A stretch of DNA of 64,000 nucleotides from Serratia rhizosphaerae (GTDB taxonomy: Bacteria; Pseudomonadota; Gammaproteobacteria; Enterobacterales; Enterobacteriaceae): NCBI RefSeq assembly GCF_009817885.1, contig NZ_CP041764.1, positions 3,224,001 through 3,288,000 of the forward strand. Direction: 5' to 3'. The notes below the pieces were generated by a model. That model did no database searches. It saw only the letters and a list, made by a program, of their open reading frames with translations, and had not been told where the DNA came from. The position numbers and the translations under genes were made by a program. Positions within the stretch are counted from its first letter, which is position 1. Every line of letters begins with the position of its first letter. Positions 33,993-43,061 of the stretch are shown here, in pieces.

Positions 33993-34724
33993 ATGAATAA
34001 CTGGGTATTAGTGACCGGAGGCAGTCGGGGAATCGGCCGAGCGTTGGTGGAGGCGTTGGCTCAGCGTTGGAATATCGTTTTTACCTGGCGTAATGATGAG
34101 CAGGCCAGTATCGAAGTGGCTACCTCTTGCTCGGACTCACCTGGCTGGGTCGCCGGCTATCAGTGTGATGGCAGCAAGCAGGAGGATGTCGATCGCCTGG
34201 CGCCTGAATTACTCGCCCGTTATGGCGCTCCCTATGCGGTGATTCATAATGCCGGCGTTACGCTGGATGGGCTGCATATGCAGCAAAATGGAGATACCTG
34301 GCGTCAGGTTATAGAGACTAACCTTAATGCGGTGTTTTACTGGAACAAGCATCTGTTGCCGGCAATGATGTCACAGGGGGAGGGGGCACTGTTGCTGATG
34401 TCCTCAGTCAGTGCGATTAAAGGTAATATCGGGCAAACGGCCTACGGAGCCAGTAAGGCCGCGATGGTGGGGTTAGGACGCTCCTTGGCTCAGGAACTGG
34501 GGCGCTTTGGCATTCGCGTCAATTGCTTACTGCCGGGAATTATTGACAGCGATATGACACGTAACATGCCGTCGGAAGCGTTAAAAGCGCTGCGTAAGCA
34601 AGTGCCGCTGCGGCGGCTGGGGACAGCGCAGGAGGTTGCCGCCGCGGCGACGTTTATGATCGGGGCTGAGAGCCGTTATATGACGGGGCAAACGCTGGTG
34701 CTCGATGGGGGGCTAACCGCCTGA
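33993..34724 (+). CDS. FabG-like 3-oxoacyl-ACP reductase
   Basis: 243 residues, short-chain dehydrogenase fold. The NADP(H) loop is VTGGSRGIGRALVEAL, and the catalytic Ser-Tyr-Lys lie in LMSSVSAIKGNIGQTAYGAS and the Lys just after. It reduces 3-oxoacyl-ACP made by the ketosynthase. Last gene of the operon: a strong terminator starts 28 bases after its stop. Confidence 0.92.
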   Translation: MNNWVLVTGGSRGIGRALVEALAQRWNIVFTWRNDEQASIEVATSCSDSPGWVAGYQCDGSKQEDVDRLAPELLARYGAPYAVIHNAGVTLDGLHMQQNGDTWRQVIETNLNAVFYWNKHLLPAMMSQGEGALLLMSSVSAIKGNIGQTAYGASKAAMVGLGRSLAQELGRFGIRVNCLLPGIIDSDMTRNMPSEALKALRKQVPLRRLGTAQEVAAAATFMIGAESRYMTGQTLVLDGGLTA

Positions 34725-34752
34725 CGCTATCAGCTTTCTCGGTGATTGGACG

Positions 34753-34783
34753 AAAGGAACGAGCCTGTCTTGTTCCTTTTTTT
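34753..34783 (+). terminator. Terminator of the peptide export/synthase operon
   Basis: AAAGGAAC, an 11-base loop, GTTCCTTT, then further T (seven T in all). Confidence 0.9.
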
Positions 34784-35337
34784 ATCCGAATTAAACCTAC
34801 TAGATGCTATTGATTATACCGGTGCTGATTTTGATAAGTATACCTGATATATATTAAACCACTTTCGGATTTTAAATAATTATTGTGAATGTTACATGGT
34901 GATCATTGGTGCTGTTTTCTATCTTACGTTAAGAATATTCTATTTTACTGGCGTTTCAGAGCTATTTCTTATCATCATTTTTTCTCTGGCTCTATCGGAA
35001 AAATATGGCGGCCGCCTGTTTTTTTGATTTATATTACACCTTCACGAAGTTCGGATTTTATCTACTCCATATCGGTTCGAATAATCCACCGGGTTTAATC
35101 CGTCATAGTTAATACCTATCTTTTGATCTCGGTAGAAAAATACGCTCGTCGGTCAATAATTGCACGCTCAGTGGGGTGAGATGGGATGTGGCTGTTACCT
35201 GAAAGCAAATCCGTTATACTCGCCACAGGATTGAGGACCTATCCTTTTAGATGGAGTAACGGCTCCAAACATCAGTTGTGGACATAAAGAGGGAATTAAT
35301 ACATCCACATTTTCTTTGTGAGAAACAATGAGGCACT
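34784..35337. other. AT-rich intergenic region before the fimbrial locus
   Basis: About 550 bases with no convincing gene; a 43-codon hydrophobic frame at 34896-35027 has no ribosome site. TTACCT and TTATACT near 35190-35220 could form the promoter of the recombinase gene at 35338. Confidence 0.4.
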
Positions 35338-35886
35338 ATGAAAAACCGCAAACATCTGACCCCATCCGAAGTGGAAAAATTGCTTGAGGCAACGCTGAGA
35401 GGTAAGAATCCTGAGCGAGACTACTGCTTGATTTGGATGTGTTTTATTCATGGGTGCCGTGTCAGTGAGATCAACAGTTGGCGGCTGTCAGACATCGATC
35501 TGGAAGGGGGGAATATTTACATTCATCGTTTAAAAAATGGTTTTTCAACCATTCATCCTGTATACGTGCGCGAAAGAAAATGTTTGCAGCGCTGGTTGGC
35601 GAAGAGAAAAAGCTACCGTGGTGCTGATAGTGAATGGTTATTTCTTTCCAACCGAGGCTCCCGACTTTCTCGTCAGAGGATCTACTGGCTGATTAGGAAT
35701 TACAGTCAGGCGGCAAACCTTGAAGTTAATGCGCACCCTCATATGCTACGTCATGGCTGCGGATATGCATTAGCCGATCGCGGTATTGATACGCGTTTGA
35801 TTCAGGATTATCTGGGACATCGAAATATTCAGAACACTGTATTATATACAGCGAGCAATGCCGGGAGATTTAAAGAAGTTTGGTAA
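35338..35886 (+). CDS. FimB/FimE-type tyrosine recombinase (upstream copy)
   Basis: 182 residues: only the catalytic domain, as in FimB and FimE. Active-site residues are the Arg in HGCRVSEINSWRLSDI, the HXXR in HMLRHGCGYALADRG, the His in YLGHRNIQNTV and the Tyr nucleophile in VLYTASNAGRF. It probably inverts the 322-bp segment that starts 31 bases after its stop. A second copy sits on the opposite strand at the far end of the locus. Confidence 0.92.
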   Translation: MKNRKHLTPSEVEKLLEATLRGKNPERDYCLIWMCFIHGCRVSEINSWRLSDIDLEGGNIYIHRLKNGFSTIHPVYVRERKCLQRWLAKRKSYRGADSEWLFLSNRGSRLSRQRIYWLIRNYSQAANLEVNAHPHMLRHGCGYALADRGIDTRLIQDYLGHRNIQNTVLYTASNAGRFKEVW

Positions 35887-35916
35887 CTAGGTCGGTAACC
35901 AAATATTACTAATGAG

Positions 35917-36238
35917 TCATTTTGAACTAAATTGCAACATACTCTAAATTCGCCCCCCAATAATGTCAACACTCGTCATGGTAGAATTCCCTTCCTCTGT
36001 GAAAAATCCTTTTTAAACATTGTGTTATCTGCGATTTTTCCGTCACTGCCCACACGAAACAAACAAAGACCCTTCCTATGAAATCACACAGAAAAATCCC
36101 AGCAACGGCCTCAGTCAGCAATTAGTTAGTTTTATTGACTGATATTTTTTGATTTTATGGGATTATATTCCTTGTTTAATTTTTACTTGCCTATAAATAA
36201 GTCTTTTATCCTGAATGAGTCATTTTAGTTCAAAATGA
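35917..36238. promoter_or_regulatory. Candidate invertible fimbrial switch (fimS-like)
   Basis: TCATTTTGAACTAAA at 35917-35931 is repeated inverted and exact at 36224-36238, giving a 322-bp element close to the 314-bp fimS of E. coli. Both ends also share AATGAGTCATTTT in direct orientation. Inside, near the right end, TATAAA (36192-36197) is a -10 pointing to the pilin gene, with only a weak -35. In this assembly the promoter would face the pilin (phase ON). Confidence 0.8.
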
Positions 36239-36386
36239 ATCGTTTGGTTGGAAAAGTTAACACTGCCCAAACTTATGGCTGAGGTGGCTTCCGCGGTTCA
36301 TGAACTAAATATCAAGGAATGGCGTAATGTTACGCCAGGAATATTCAAATGCATGTCAATGCATTAATTTCTAAAGGAAAGGAAGT

Positions 36387-36920
36387 ATGAAAAAGAATCT
36401 GCTCGCTGTTGCTGTATTGGCCGCATCTGCGTTTTCCTCCGCTGTTCTGGCTGCTGATGGCCAGGTTAACTTCACCGGCTCCATCACCGATGTCGCTTGT
36501 GAAATTGATGCAAGCTCCAAGAACCAGATCGTTGACATGGGCAAGATTGCCACGACCGCGTTTGCTGGTGCAGGCTCTACTGACAAAGTCACCGCAGGCG
36601 ACAGACGCTTCAGCCTGATTCTGAAAAACTGCCCGGCTTCTGTCACGGCTGCTGCCGTTCGCTTCGGCGGTAAAATGGTTCCTGGCGCTGACGGCGTACT
36701 GGCATTGACTGATGCAGCAGATATGGCGGAAGGCGTCGGTGTTCAGATTAGCGATGAGCACAACAACGTGATCAACCTGGGTCTGGATTCTGCAGTATTC
36801 CCTCTGGTTAGCACCGCTGACAACAAGCTGAACTTTATGGCGAGCTACTACGCGCTGGCGAATAAGGTAACGCCAGGTACAGCTAACGCTGTAGCGCAGT
36901 TCACCATTGTATATCAGTAA
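36387..36920 (+). CDS. Major fimbrial subunit
   Basis: 177 residues. The signal peptide, KNLLAVAVLAASAFSSAVLA, is cut before ADGQVNFTGS. The mature part has the two Cys of type-1-like pilins (TDVACEID and LKNCPAS) and the C-terminal donor-strand pattern ending QFTIVYQ with the penultimate Tyr. Strong AAAGGAAAGGAAG ribosome site and a long leader from the switch. It polymerises into the pilus rod through the usher. Confidence 0.95.
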   Translation: MKKNLLAVAVLAASAFSSAVLAADGQVNFTGSITDVACEIDASSKNQIVDMGKIATTAFAGAGSTDKVTAGDRRFSLILKNCPASVTAAAVRFGGKMVPGADGVLALTDAADMAEGVGVQISDEHNNVINLGLDSAVFPLVSTADNKLNFMASYYALANKVTPGTANAVAQFTIVYQ

Positions 36921-36927
36921 GGTTTAA

Positions 36928-36950
36928 CCGCCTGAGTCCTGCTCAGGCGG
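36928..36950 (+). terminator. Hairpin after the major pilin
   Basis: CCGCCTGAG, loop TCCTG, CTCAGGCGG: a perfect 9-bp stem without a T run, 8 bases after the pilin stop. Hairpins here typically stabilise pilin mRNA and reduce read-through to the assembly genes. Confidence 0.65.
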
Positions 36951-37022
36951 CGTAAATCCAGCCAGGGTAGTTCCGGCTGCCCTGGTTGTTTTCTTCACGG
37001 TTTAACCAGGCAGGCAATACGA

Positions 37023-37697
37023 ATGAAAGTTTGGCAGAGTGCGCTGGTCGCAGCGTTATTGATGACAATGGGTACTCAGGTTCAGGCCGGTGTGATTATC
37101 GGCGGAACGCGCGTGGTATATGACGGTGGAAAAAAAGAATCCTCTCTGAGTATCAGTAATCCGGACAAGGTGCCGTATCTGGTTCAGTCCTGGATTGATG
37201 CTGGCGAAGACAGCGCGGTTAAAGCACCGTTCATCATCACTCCTCCTCTGTTCCGCCTGGACGATGGGCAAAATAACATTCTGCGCATTGTGCGGGCTGG
37301 CGGTGCATTGCCGGACGATAAAGAGTCCTTGTATTGGCTCAATATCAAATCGATTCCTTCCGCACCGAAACAGGACAATACGCTGCAAATTGCGGTGAAA
37401 ACGCGCATCAAATTGATTTATAGACCGCGCGGTCTGGAAGGCTCGCTGAACGATGCCGCGCAAAAGGTGACATGGCAGCGTAACGGCAATGCTCTGCAGG
37501 TTTCCAATCCTTCACCTTATTACCTCACTTTTTTCAACGTTAAGGTAAATGGTGTGGCAGTAAAAGACGCCACGATGGTTGCTCCGCGTTCCAGCGCGCG
37601 TTTCACCTTGCCGTCAGGTAATTCCGGTGGTGCATTGACCTGGCAAATCATTAATGACTTTGGTGGGGCCAGTAAAGCGTTCACTGCCAATTTATAA
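37023..37697 (+). CDS. Periplasmic fimbrial chaperone (PapD family)
   Basis: 224 residues. The signal peptide ends VQAG. Immunoglobulin-like domain 1 has VIIGGTRVVYDGGKKESSLS, and the chaperone signature region is LYWLNIKSIPSAP with the following KTRIKLIYRP. It holds pilin subunits by donor-strand complementation and delivers them to the usher. Confidence 0.95.
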   Translation: MKVWQSALVAALLMTMGTQVQAGVIIGGTRVVYDGGKKESSLSISNPDKVPYLVQSWIDAGEDSAVKAPFIITPPLFRLDDGQNNILRIVRAGGALPDDKESLYWLNIKSIPSAPKQDNTLQIAVKTRIKLIYRPRGLEGSLNDAAQKVTWQRNGNALQVSNPSPYYLTFFNVKVNGVAVKDATMVAPRSSARFTLPSGNSGGALTWQIINDFGGASKAFTANL

Positions 37698-37799
37698 GGC
37701 ACTTGACCGTCTTTACATAAATATCCTTGGGCACAGGCAGTGCCGGGGAAGGACGCGATTGCCGGCAATTCGGCGTCGCTGAAAAATGGAGTTATAAGG

Positions 37800-40358
37800 A
37801 TGAATAACCCGAAGCGTAGCAGCCCGCGAGGGCTCAGAAAAACCCCGCTGGCTTGGTTGATCTCTTGCCAAGTGGCGATGTTGATGGGCTTTTCTGGCTT
37901 GGCGCAGGCTCGTGACTACTTTAACCCCGCGCTGTTGGAAATTGATAACCCCGACCAACGTGGCGTAGACCTTTCTGTGTTTGAGGAAGGCGATACTCAA
38001 GCGCCGGGGAAATATCGCGTGGATATTTATGTTAACCGCGAAATGATAGAGACTCGCGATATTGATTTCTTTCTGAGCCGGGACAGTCGCGGCCAGAACA
38101 GTTTGCAGCCATGTTTGGATGATAAACTGTTGGAAGCCTTGGGGGTGCGCGTTGAAGCTATTCCTGCCATTAAGGCGGGGGGGAAATGCGTTAACATCGC
38201 TCAGGTGATTCCTCAGGCTTCATCCACTTTTCGTTTCGGTCAGCAACGTCTGGAGTTAAGTATTCCTCAGGCTGCCCTTAAGACGCAGGCGCGCGGTTAC
38301 GTTTCACCCGACAAATGGGATTCCGGCATACCGGCATTGTTGGCCAACTACAGCTTCAGCGGCGCTAATAATAAAGCGCGGCGCGGCGACAGCAGTGACA
38401 GCGACAGCTATTACCTGAACCTGCGCTCCGGGCTTAACCTGGGGGCGTGGCGTTTGCGTAACTATTCTACCTGGACCCGCGATAGTAATGGAGAGAAACA
38501 GTGGCGCTCCATCAATACCTATCTGCAGCGCGATATTATTGCGTTAAAAAGCCGCCTTACCCTTGGCGATAGCAGTTCGTCCAGTGATGTGTTTGACAGT
38601 GTCCCTTTCCGAGGTGCCCAGTTGGCCTCAGATGACGATATGCTGCCGGATAGCATGAAAGGTTATGCGCCAGTGGTGCGCGGCATTGCTAAAAGTAATG
38701 CGCAGATCACCATTCGACAAAACGGCTATGTGATCTATCAGAGTTATGTGCCGCCAGGACCGTTTGAAATTAAAGATCTTTATCCGACATCGGGCAGTGG
38801 CGATCTGAGGGTCACGATCAAGGAAGCCGACGGCAGCGAACAGAATTTAACGGTGCCATTTGCTTCAGTACCGGTGTTGCAGCGTGAAGGTCGTTTCAAA
38901 TACAACATCGCCAGCGGCCAGTTCCGTTCTTATCTTAATGACGTCGACAAACGGCCATTCACTCAAGCGACAGGTATCTATGGTCTGCCGTGGGGGGCGA
39001 CCATCTACGGTGGTATTCAGGCTGCCAGTAAATATCAGGCGTTGGCATTGGGTTGGGGGCAAAACCTTGGCTTGCTGGGCGCGCTTTCAGCCGATGTGAC
39101 GCAGGCTTGGACCAAGCCAGAACTGCGGCCAAAAGAGCACGGCCAATCCTGGCGTCTGCGCTACGGCAAGAGCTTTGCCGAAACGGGTACCAGCTTCAGT
39201 TTGGCAAGCTACCGTTATTCGACCAAAGGTTTCTACACCATGCAGGAAGCATTGGAAACCTATACCAACGGCGCATCAATCAGGTTCCCATTACATAAGA
39301 AGAGCCGTTCTGAACTCACCATGAACCAGAACCTGTGGGAAGGCGCCGGGGCACTGTCGCTGAGTCTGATGAATGAAGAGTTCTGGAATGACAATCGTCG
39401 CAGCCAGTCTGCCAGTGTGGGTTACAACAACAGTTGGTCAGGTGTCAGCTACGGCTTGTATTACACCTACGCGAAAAATGGTTACAACAGCGATGGCTCT
39501 CGCTCAAGTAATGAAGACCACATTGTGGCCTTCAACGTCAGCGTGCCGCTCAGCCGTTGGTTACCGGGTGCTAATGCGACCTATAGCGTTAACAGCAGCC
39601 GTAACGGTAATACCTCGAACCGGGTTGGATTACATGGCACCGCGTTGGAAGGGGGTAACCTGAATTACAGCATCAGTCAGGGGTACACCAGCCAGGGGCA
39701 AGGAGCTAGCGGTAATGCCAGCGTTGATTATCGTGGCGGTTTGGGGCAGGCGAACGTGGGCTACGGCTACGATCGTGATATGCAGCGCCTGAGCTATGGC
39801 CTGCAGGGCGGTATCTTGCTGCATGAAAACGGCTTGACACTTTCTCAGCCATTGGGTGAGACAGTGGCGTTGGTCAAAGCGCCAGGCGCGAAAGATGTTC
39901 GTATAGAAAACCAGACCGGTGTTAGCACCGACTGGCGGGGTTATGCGGTGGTGCCGTATCAGTCGCCGTATCGTCGCAACAATATCAATATGGATACCAC
40001 AACGTTGCCGGACGATGTCGATATGACATTAACCAGCCAGTCGGTGGTGCCGACCCGTGGTGCCGTAGTGCGAGCGGAATTCAAAGCCAACATTGGCCAG
40101 CGCGTGTTGATGACGTTGTTACGTCAAGGCGGGGCTGCGGTGCCGTTTGGCGCAACTGTCACCGATTTGCTTAATCCAGATAACAGCGCCGCAATCGTCG
40201 GCGATAGCGGTCAGGTGTACCTGTCCGGTCTGGCGGATAGCGGCAAGCTGAATGTGAAGTGGGGCAACGGTGCCTCGCAGCAGTGCCAAGTGACCTATAG
40301 CTTGGATGCCAAAGTGCAGAATTCTGCGATCCGTACGGTCAATGCTCAGTGTTTATAA
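37800..40358 (+). CDS. Outer-membrane fimbrial usher
   Basis: 852 residues from an ATG after ATAAGG; the open frame upstream has no ribosome site. Signal peptide, then the N-terminal domain YFNPALLEIDNPDQRGVDL. The 24-strand barrel has the plug domain around GYAPVVRGIAKSNAQITIRQ, with VIYQSYVPPGPFEIKDLYP just after. The C-terminal domains end with a Cys pair (QQCQVTY and VNAQCL). Pilus assembly platform. Confidence 0.95.
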   Translation: MNNPKRSSPRGLRKTPLAWLISCQVAMLMGFSGLAQARDYFNPALLEIDNPDQRGVDLSVFEEGDTQAPGKYRVDIYVNREMIETRDIDFFLSRDSRGQNSLQPCLDDKLLEALGVRVEAIPAIKAGGKCVNIAQVIPQASSTFRFGQQRLELSIPQAALKTQARGYVSPDKWDSGIPALLANYSFSGANNKARRGDSSDSDSYYLNLRSGLNLGAWRLRNYSTWTRDSNGEKQWRSINTYLQRDIIALKSRLTLGDSSSSSDVFDSVPFRGAQLASDDDMLPDSMKGYAPVVRGIAKSNAQITIRQNGYVIYQSYVPPGPFEIKDLYPTSGSGDLRVTIKEADGSEQNLTVPFASVPVLQREGRFKYNIASGQFRSYLNDVDKRPFTQATGIYGLPWGATIYGGIQAASKYQALALGWGQNLGLLGALSADVTQAWTKPELRPKEHGQSWRLRYGKSFAETGTSFSLASYRYSTKGFYTMQEALETYTNGASIRFPLHKKSRSELTMNQNLWEGAGALSLSLMNEEFWNDNRRSQSASVGYNNSWSGVSYGLYYTYAKNGYNSDGSRSSNEDHIVAFNVSVPLSRWLPGANATYSVNSSRNGNTSNRVGLHGTALEGGNLNYSISQGYTSQGQGASGNASVDYRGGLGQANVGYGYDRDMQRLSYGLQGGILLHENGLTLSQPLGETVALVKAPGAKDVRIENQTGVSTDWRGYAVVPYQSPYRRNNINMDTTTLPDDVDMTLTSQSVVPTRGAVVRAEFKANIGQRVLMTLLRQGGAAVPFGATVTDLLNPDNSAAIVGDSGQVYLSGLADSGKLNVKWGNGASQQCQVTYSLDAKVQNSAIRTVNAQCL

Positions 40359-40368
40359 GGTTTTAATT

Positions 40369-41433
40369 ATGAAACTTAAATTAATATTCAGGAAATTATC
40401 AGTTTTCGTGGTTTTGACCGTTGCGGGAATGTGTGCTCCACAGGTATTGGCTGCTCCTGCGCCGGGAACCTGCGTGAGCGAGGGGGGAACACAAGAGTAT
40501 AATTTTGATTTTGATGCATCCTTTGATGCGCCAGAACAGAATACGACAGGGAAAATTATTGAGAACGCGTCCGGGAATAAGTGGAATATAACAAAGCCTT
40601 ATATAGCAACGTGTGGCTGTAACACAATGACGGCGGCGTATTTTACGGCTAATCCTTCATTGAGCAAAGGCTTGGATTTTACTGATGGCTCGGGATTGCA
40701 GTATTATATCCTGAATGATTTTTTGTCGGTAGCCAGTAGGGTATATATTGCTGGTGGGCTGGGTAAGTATATTCCAGTTCCATTCGCTAACGTCAGTAAC
40801 GGAAATGATGCTTATAGTGTCACGTGTAACGGGAAAAAAAACGAGTATTATAGTGGCGCCAAAGGCTCTATTAATCTCCGCTTCCGTCGGCCTTTCGTTG
40901 GCGTGCAGGTGATTCCGACAACGCGTCTGGTTGAAGTCTATATGTCATCAACGGCGGGCGTCAGTAGTCCGACACCGGTATCCTTTGTCACCATGAGCGG
41001 CACGGTTACCGTGCCGCAAAACTGTGAAATCAGCCCGCAACCGGTGATTGTCAATTTTGGCGACATTATGTCAACGGATTTCAAAGAAAAAGGAAAAATG
41101 CCGAGAGGTTTCACTCCGCATCATAAGGAGCTGACGTTAGCGTGCCGTAATATATCCGATGGAGTGAAGATCAGCCTTTCATTCCAGGGGGAGGCCGATC
41201 CTAATGAGCCGGACGCGTTAAAGAGCAGTAATAAAGATATCGCGGTAAAAATTGAAGACTCATCATCTAATGCTATTATTTCGCCAAATAATGGACGTTT
41301 GCCCGTCATTATGAACTATGCGGAACAAAGTGGAATAACCGGGATGACGCTTTATCCAGTTAACACCACGAATAAAGCTCCGGAAGTCGGTGTATTTAAC
41401 TCGACGGCAACGATTAGGGTTGAGATTGAGTGA
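40369..41433 (+). CDS. Tip adhesin or large minor fimbrial subunit
   Basis: 354 residues, twice the pilin size. The signal peptide ends VLAAPAPG. An N-terminal lectin-like domain of about 190 residues, rich in Tyr/Gly and with a CGC pair (ATCGCNTM), is followed by a pilin domain starting GTVTVPQNCEISPQPVIVNF that ends TATIRVEIE. Two-domain architecture fits an adhesin displayed at the tip. The ligand is unknown. AT-rich compared with the usher gene. Confidence 0.85.
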   Translation: MKLKLIFRKLSVFVVLTVAGMCAPQVLAAPAPGTCVSEGGTQEYNFDFDASFDAPEQNTTGKIIENASGNKWNITKPYIATCGCNTMTAAYFTANPSLSKGLDFTDGSGLQYYILNDFLSVASRVYIAGGLGKYIPVPFANVSNGNDAYSVTCNGKKNEYYSGAKGSINLRFRRPFVGVQVIPTTRLVEVYMSSTAGVSSPTPVSFVTMSGTVTVPQNCEISPQPVIVNFGDIMSTDFKEKGKMPRGFTPHHKELTLACRNISDGVKISLSFQGEADPNEPDALKSSNKDIAVKIEDSSSNAIISPNNGRLPVIMNYAEQSGITGMTLYPVNTTNKAPEVGVFNSTATIRVEIE

Positions 41434-41491
41434 AAATACCATATGTGTTGTTGAGTAGTGTGTTGTAGCGTGTTTTATAAGGATATTACTA

Positions 41492-42022
41492 ATGAAGGAA
41501 CTCAAATTGAACGTGATTAAAGGTAGCATCGCGGCATTACTGACCGCAACGTTGGGGATGAGCCATACTGCACTGGCGGACACTCAGTTAAATATTACCG
41601 GCACTATCAAGGCTTCGCCGTGTAATGTGGTTAACGACACTGGCAGCGGCATCTCGGTAAATCTGGGTGATAACATCCAGGCGGCAACGCTGGGGCAAGC
41701 GAACAGCTTTACCGAATGGAAACCTTTCCAACTTATCCTGGAAGATTGTCCGACGACGACTTCATCCGTAACGGCAACCTTTAGCGGCACTCCAGCGGAT
41801 GAAAGTGCTGATTTGTATAAAAATACCGGCGATGCACAAAAAGTGCAGATTGATTTGCAAGATGCCACAGGTACCAAGCTGGGCAACGGTAAGTTTCTGA
41901 AGCAGACTATCGTAAACAACGCCACTACTTACAACCTGCAAGCGCGTGCTTACTCTACTGCGGGTAGTGCAACGCCAGGGTCTATCGTAGGTACGGTAAT
42001 GGTTGCCTTTACCTACGAGTAA
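41492..42022 (+). CDS. Minor fimbrial subunit
   Basis: 176 residues. The signal peptide ends SHTALA. The pilin fold has Cys in KASPCNVVND and LEDCPTT and a C-terminal GTVMVAFTYE donor strand. It could join rod and adhesin or be an alternative rod subunit. ATAAGGATATTACTA precedes the ATG. It is followed by a strong terminator. Confidence 0.9.
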   Translation: MKELKLNVIKGSIAALLTATLGMSHTALADTQLNITGTIKASPCNVVNDTGSGISVNLGDNIQAATLGQANSFTEWKPFQLILEDCPTTTSSVTATFSGTPADESADLYKNTGDAQKVQIDLQDATGTKLGNGKFLKQTIVNNATTYNLQARAYSTAGSATPGSIVGTVMVAFTYE

Positions 42023-42041
42023 GTGAAGCCTTACTCATAAT

Positions 42042-42073
42042 AAAGCCCCCTCCGAAAATTCGGAGGGGCTTTG
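42042..42073 (+). terminator. Terminator after the structural fimbrial genes
   Basis: AAAGCCCCCTCCGAA pairs with TTCGGAGGGGCTTT (one unpaired C), followed by GTT. It separates structural genes from the regulator genes, which must use read-through or their own promoter. Confidence 0.85.
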
Positions 42074-42102
42074 TTAGATCGCTATACGGTGAGGAACATT
42101 AA

Positions 42103-42228
42103 ATGGAATTAATCATGCTGTTATCCTTTCTGTGGTTTTTATTTGTCAGCATATTTTCTTTTTATATGCATGCGAGATTTATGGCAAAAAGAACTATTCA
42201 TTCGGTCAGAATGATTGTTAATAGTTAG
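42103..42228 (+). CDS. Small membrane protein in the fimbrial locus, 41 residues
   Basis: MELIMLLSFLWFLFVSIFSF, followed by a basic tail YMHARFMAKRTIHSVRM. One membrane span with positive residues after it. GAGGAAC lies about six bases before the ATG. Position between the terminator and the regulator genes suggests a regulatory peptide or leader; the function is unknown. Confidence 0.45.
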   Translation: MELIMLLSFLWFLFVSIFSFYMHARFMAKRTIHSVRMIVNS

Positions 42229-42293
42229 TGCTAATCCCGTTGCATCTGTAAATGTGTAATAGATCGATCCCAAAAGGAACAGGGAGAATTGCT

Positions 42294-42998
42294 ATGACGG
42301 CAGTCCATTCTTATCAGCGGGGGAGTGCCCACTCACCTGGTACCAATGGAAAAAGCGAACAGGGCGTTATTGTGATGGAAGCCTGTCCGATGACGGCTCT
42401 CGGTATGCGTAATATTCTTGCGCAATCCTGTACGCAGTCAGAAAATATCAAGCATGTTAATAACTTGGCAGCCATTCCTAATCTGATGCGCAGCCAGCCG
42501 ACTTCATTGTTGATCATGGAACTGTGCGGCGAGTCTGAATCTGTACTGGACGGGTTACGCTTGATCTCAATGTGCCTGGAGCACTGGCCGTCGACGGCGA
42601 TCGTCGTTTGCACTGCGCTCGACGATCCGCGGGTATTGCAGTTGCTTACGGTTTCAGGTGTTAAAGGATTAGTACTGAAGCAGGAACCAGCCATTGCGTT
42701 GGCGCAGTGTGTTCAGCAGGTACTGGCCGGGCGTCGTAGCTATAGCCATAAGGTACGTCAGCTATTGGTTAATCAATCCATTGGCGGTAAGGCTTTGACT
42801 GCGCGCGAGCTGGATGTATTGGCTTATCTATTCTCTGGTAAAAGCGTCACTGCCGCAGCATTGATGATGCATCGCGATGTGCGCACTGTCAGTACGCATA
42901 AGCGCAATGCCATGCTGAAACTGGGGTTTCACAATGATGGCGAGCTCTTTCTGCAAGGGAAATGGATGGCAAAAACCGGTCCGGTGTTTGCCAACTGA
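42294..42998 (+). CDS. RcsB/LuxR-type regulator with altered receiver (1 of 3)
   Basis: 234 residues from an ATG after AGGGAGAATTGCT. The N-terminal domain follows a receiver layout, but the phospho-Asp position reads LLIMELCGES (Glu). The Lys of GLVLKQEP remains. The C-terminal LuxR HTH is LTARELDVLAYLFSGKSVTA with STHKRNAMLKLG. Such pseudo-receivers resemble RcsA/BglJ-type partners of RcsB, which act without phosphorylation. Likely controls this fimbria or links it to motility. Confidence 0.85.
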   Translation: MTAVHSYQRGSAHSPGTNGKSEQGVIVMEACPMTALGMRNILAQSCTQSENIKHVNNLAAIPNLMRSQPTSLLIMELCGESESVLDGLRLISMCLEHWPSTAIVVCTALDDPRVLQLLTVSGVKGLVLKQEPAIALAQCVQQVLAGRRSYSHKVRQLLVNQSIGGKALTARELDVLAYLFSGKSVTAAALMMHRDVRTVSTHKRNAMLKLGFHNDGELFLQGKWMAKTGPVFAN

Positions 42999-43061
42999 TT
43001 CTTTAATGGTGGGAATTTTTTCTCAAATGGGTTATGCAAGTTATTGAGACAGGAGGTCTAT

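Noticed and set aside
34896..35027. 43-codon hydrophobic frame before the fimbrial locus
   Set aside because: No ribosome site; AT-rich DNA produces such hydrophobic frames by chance.
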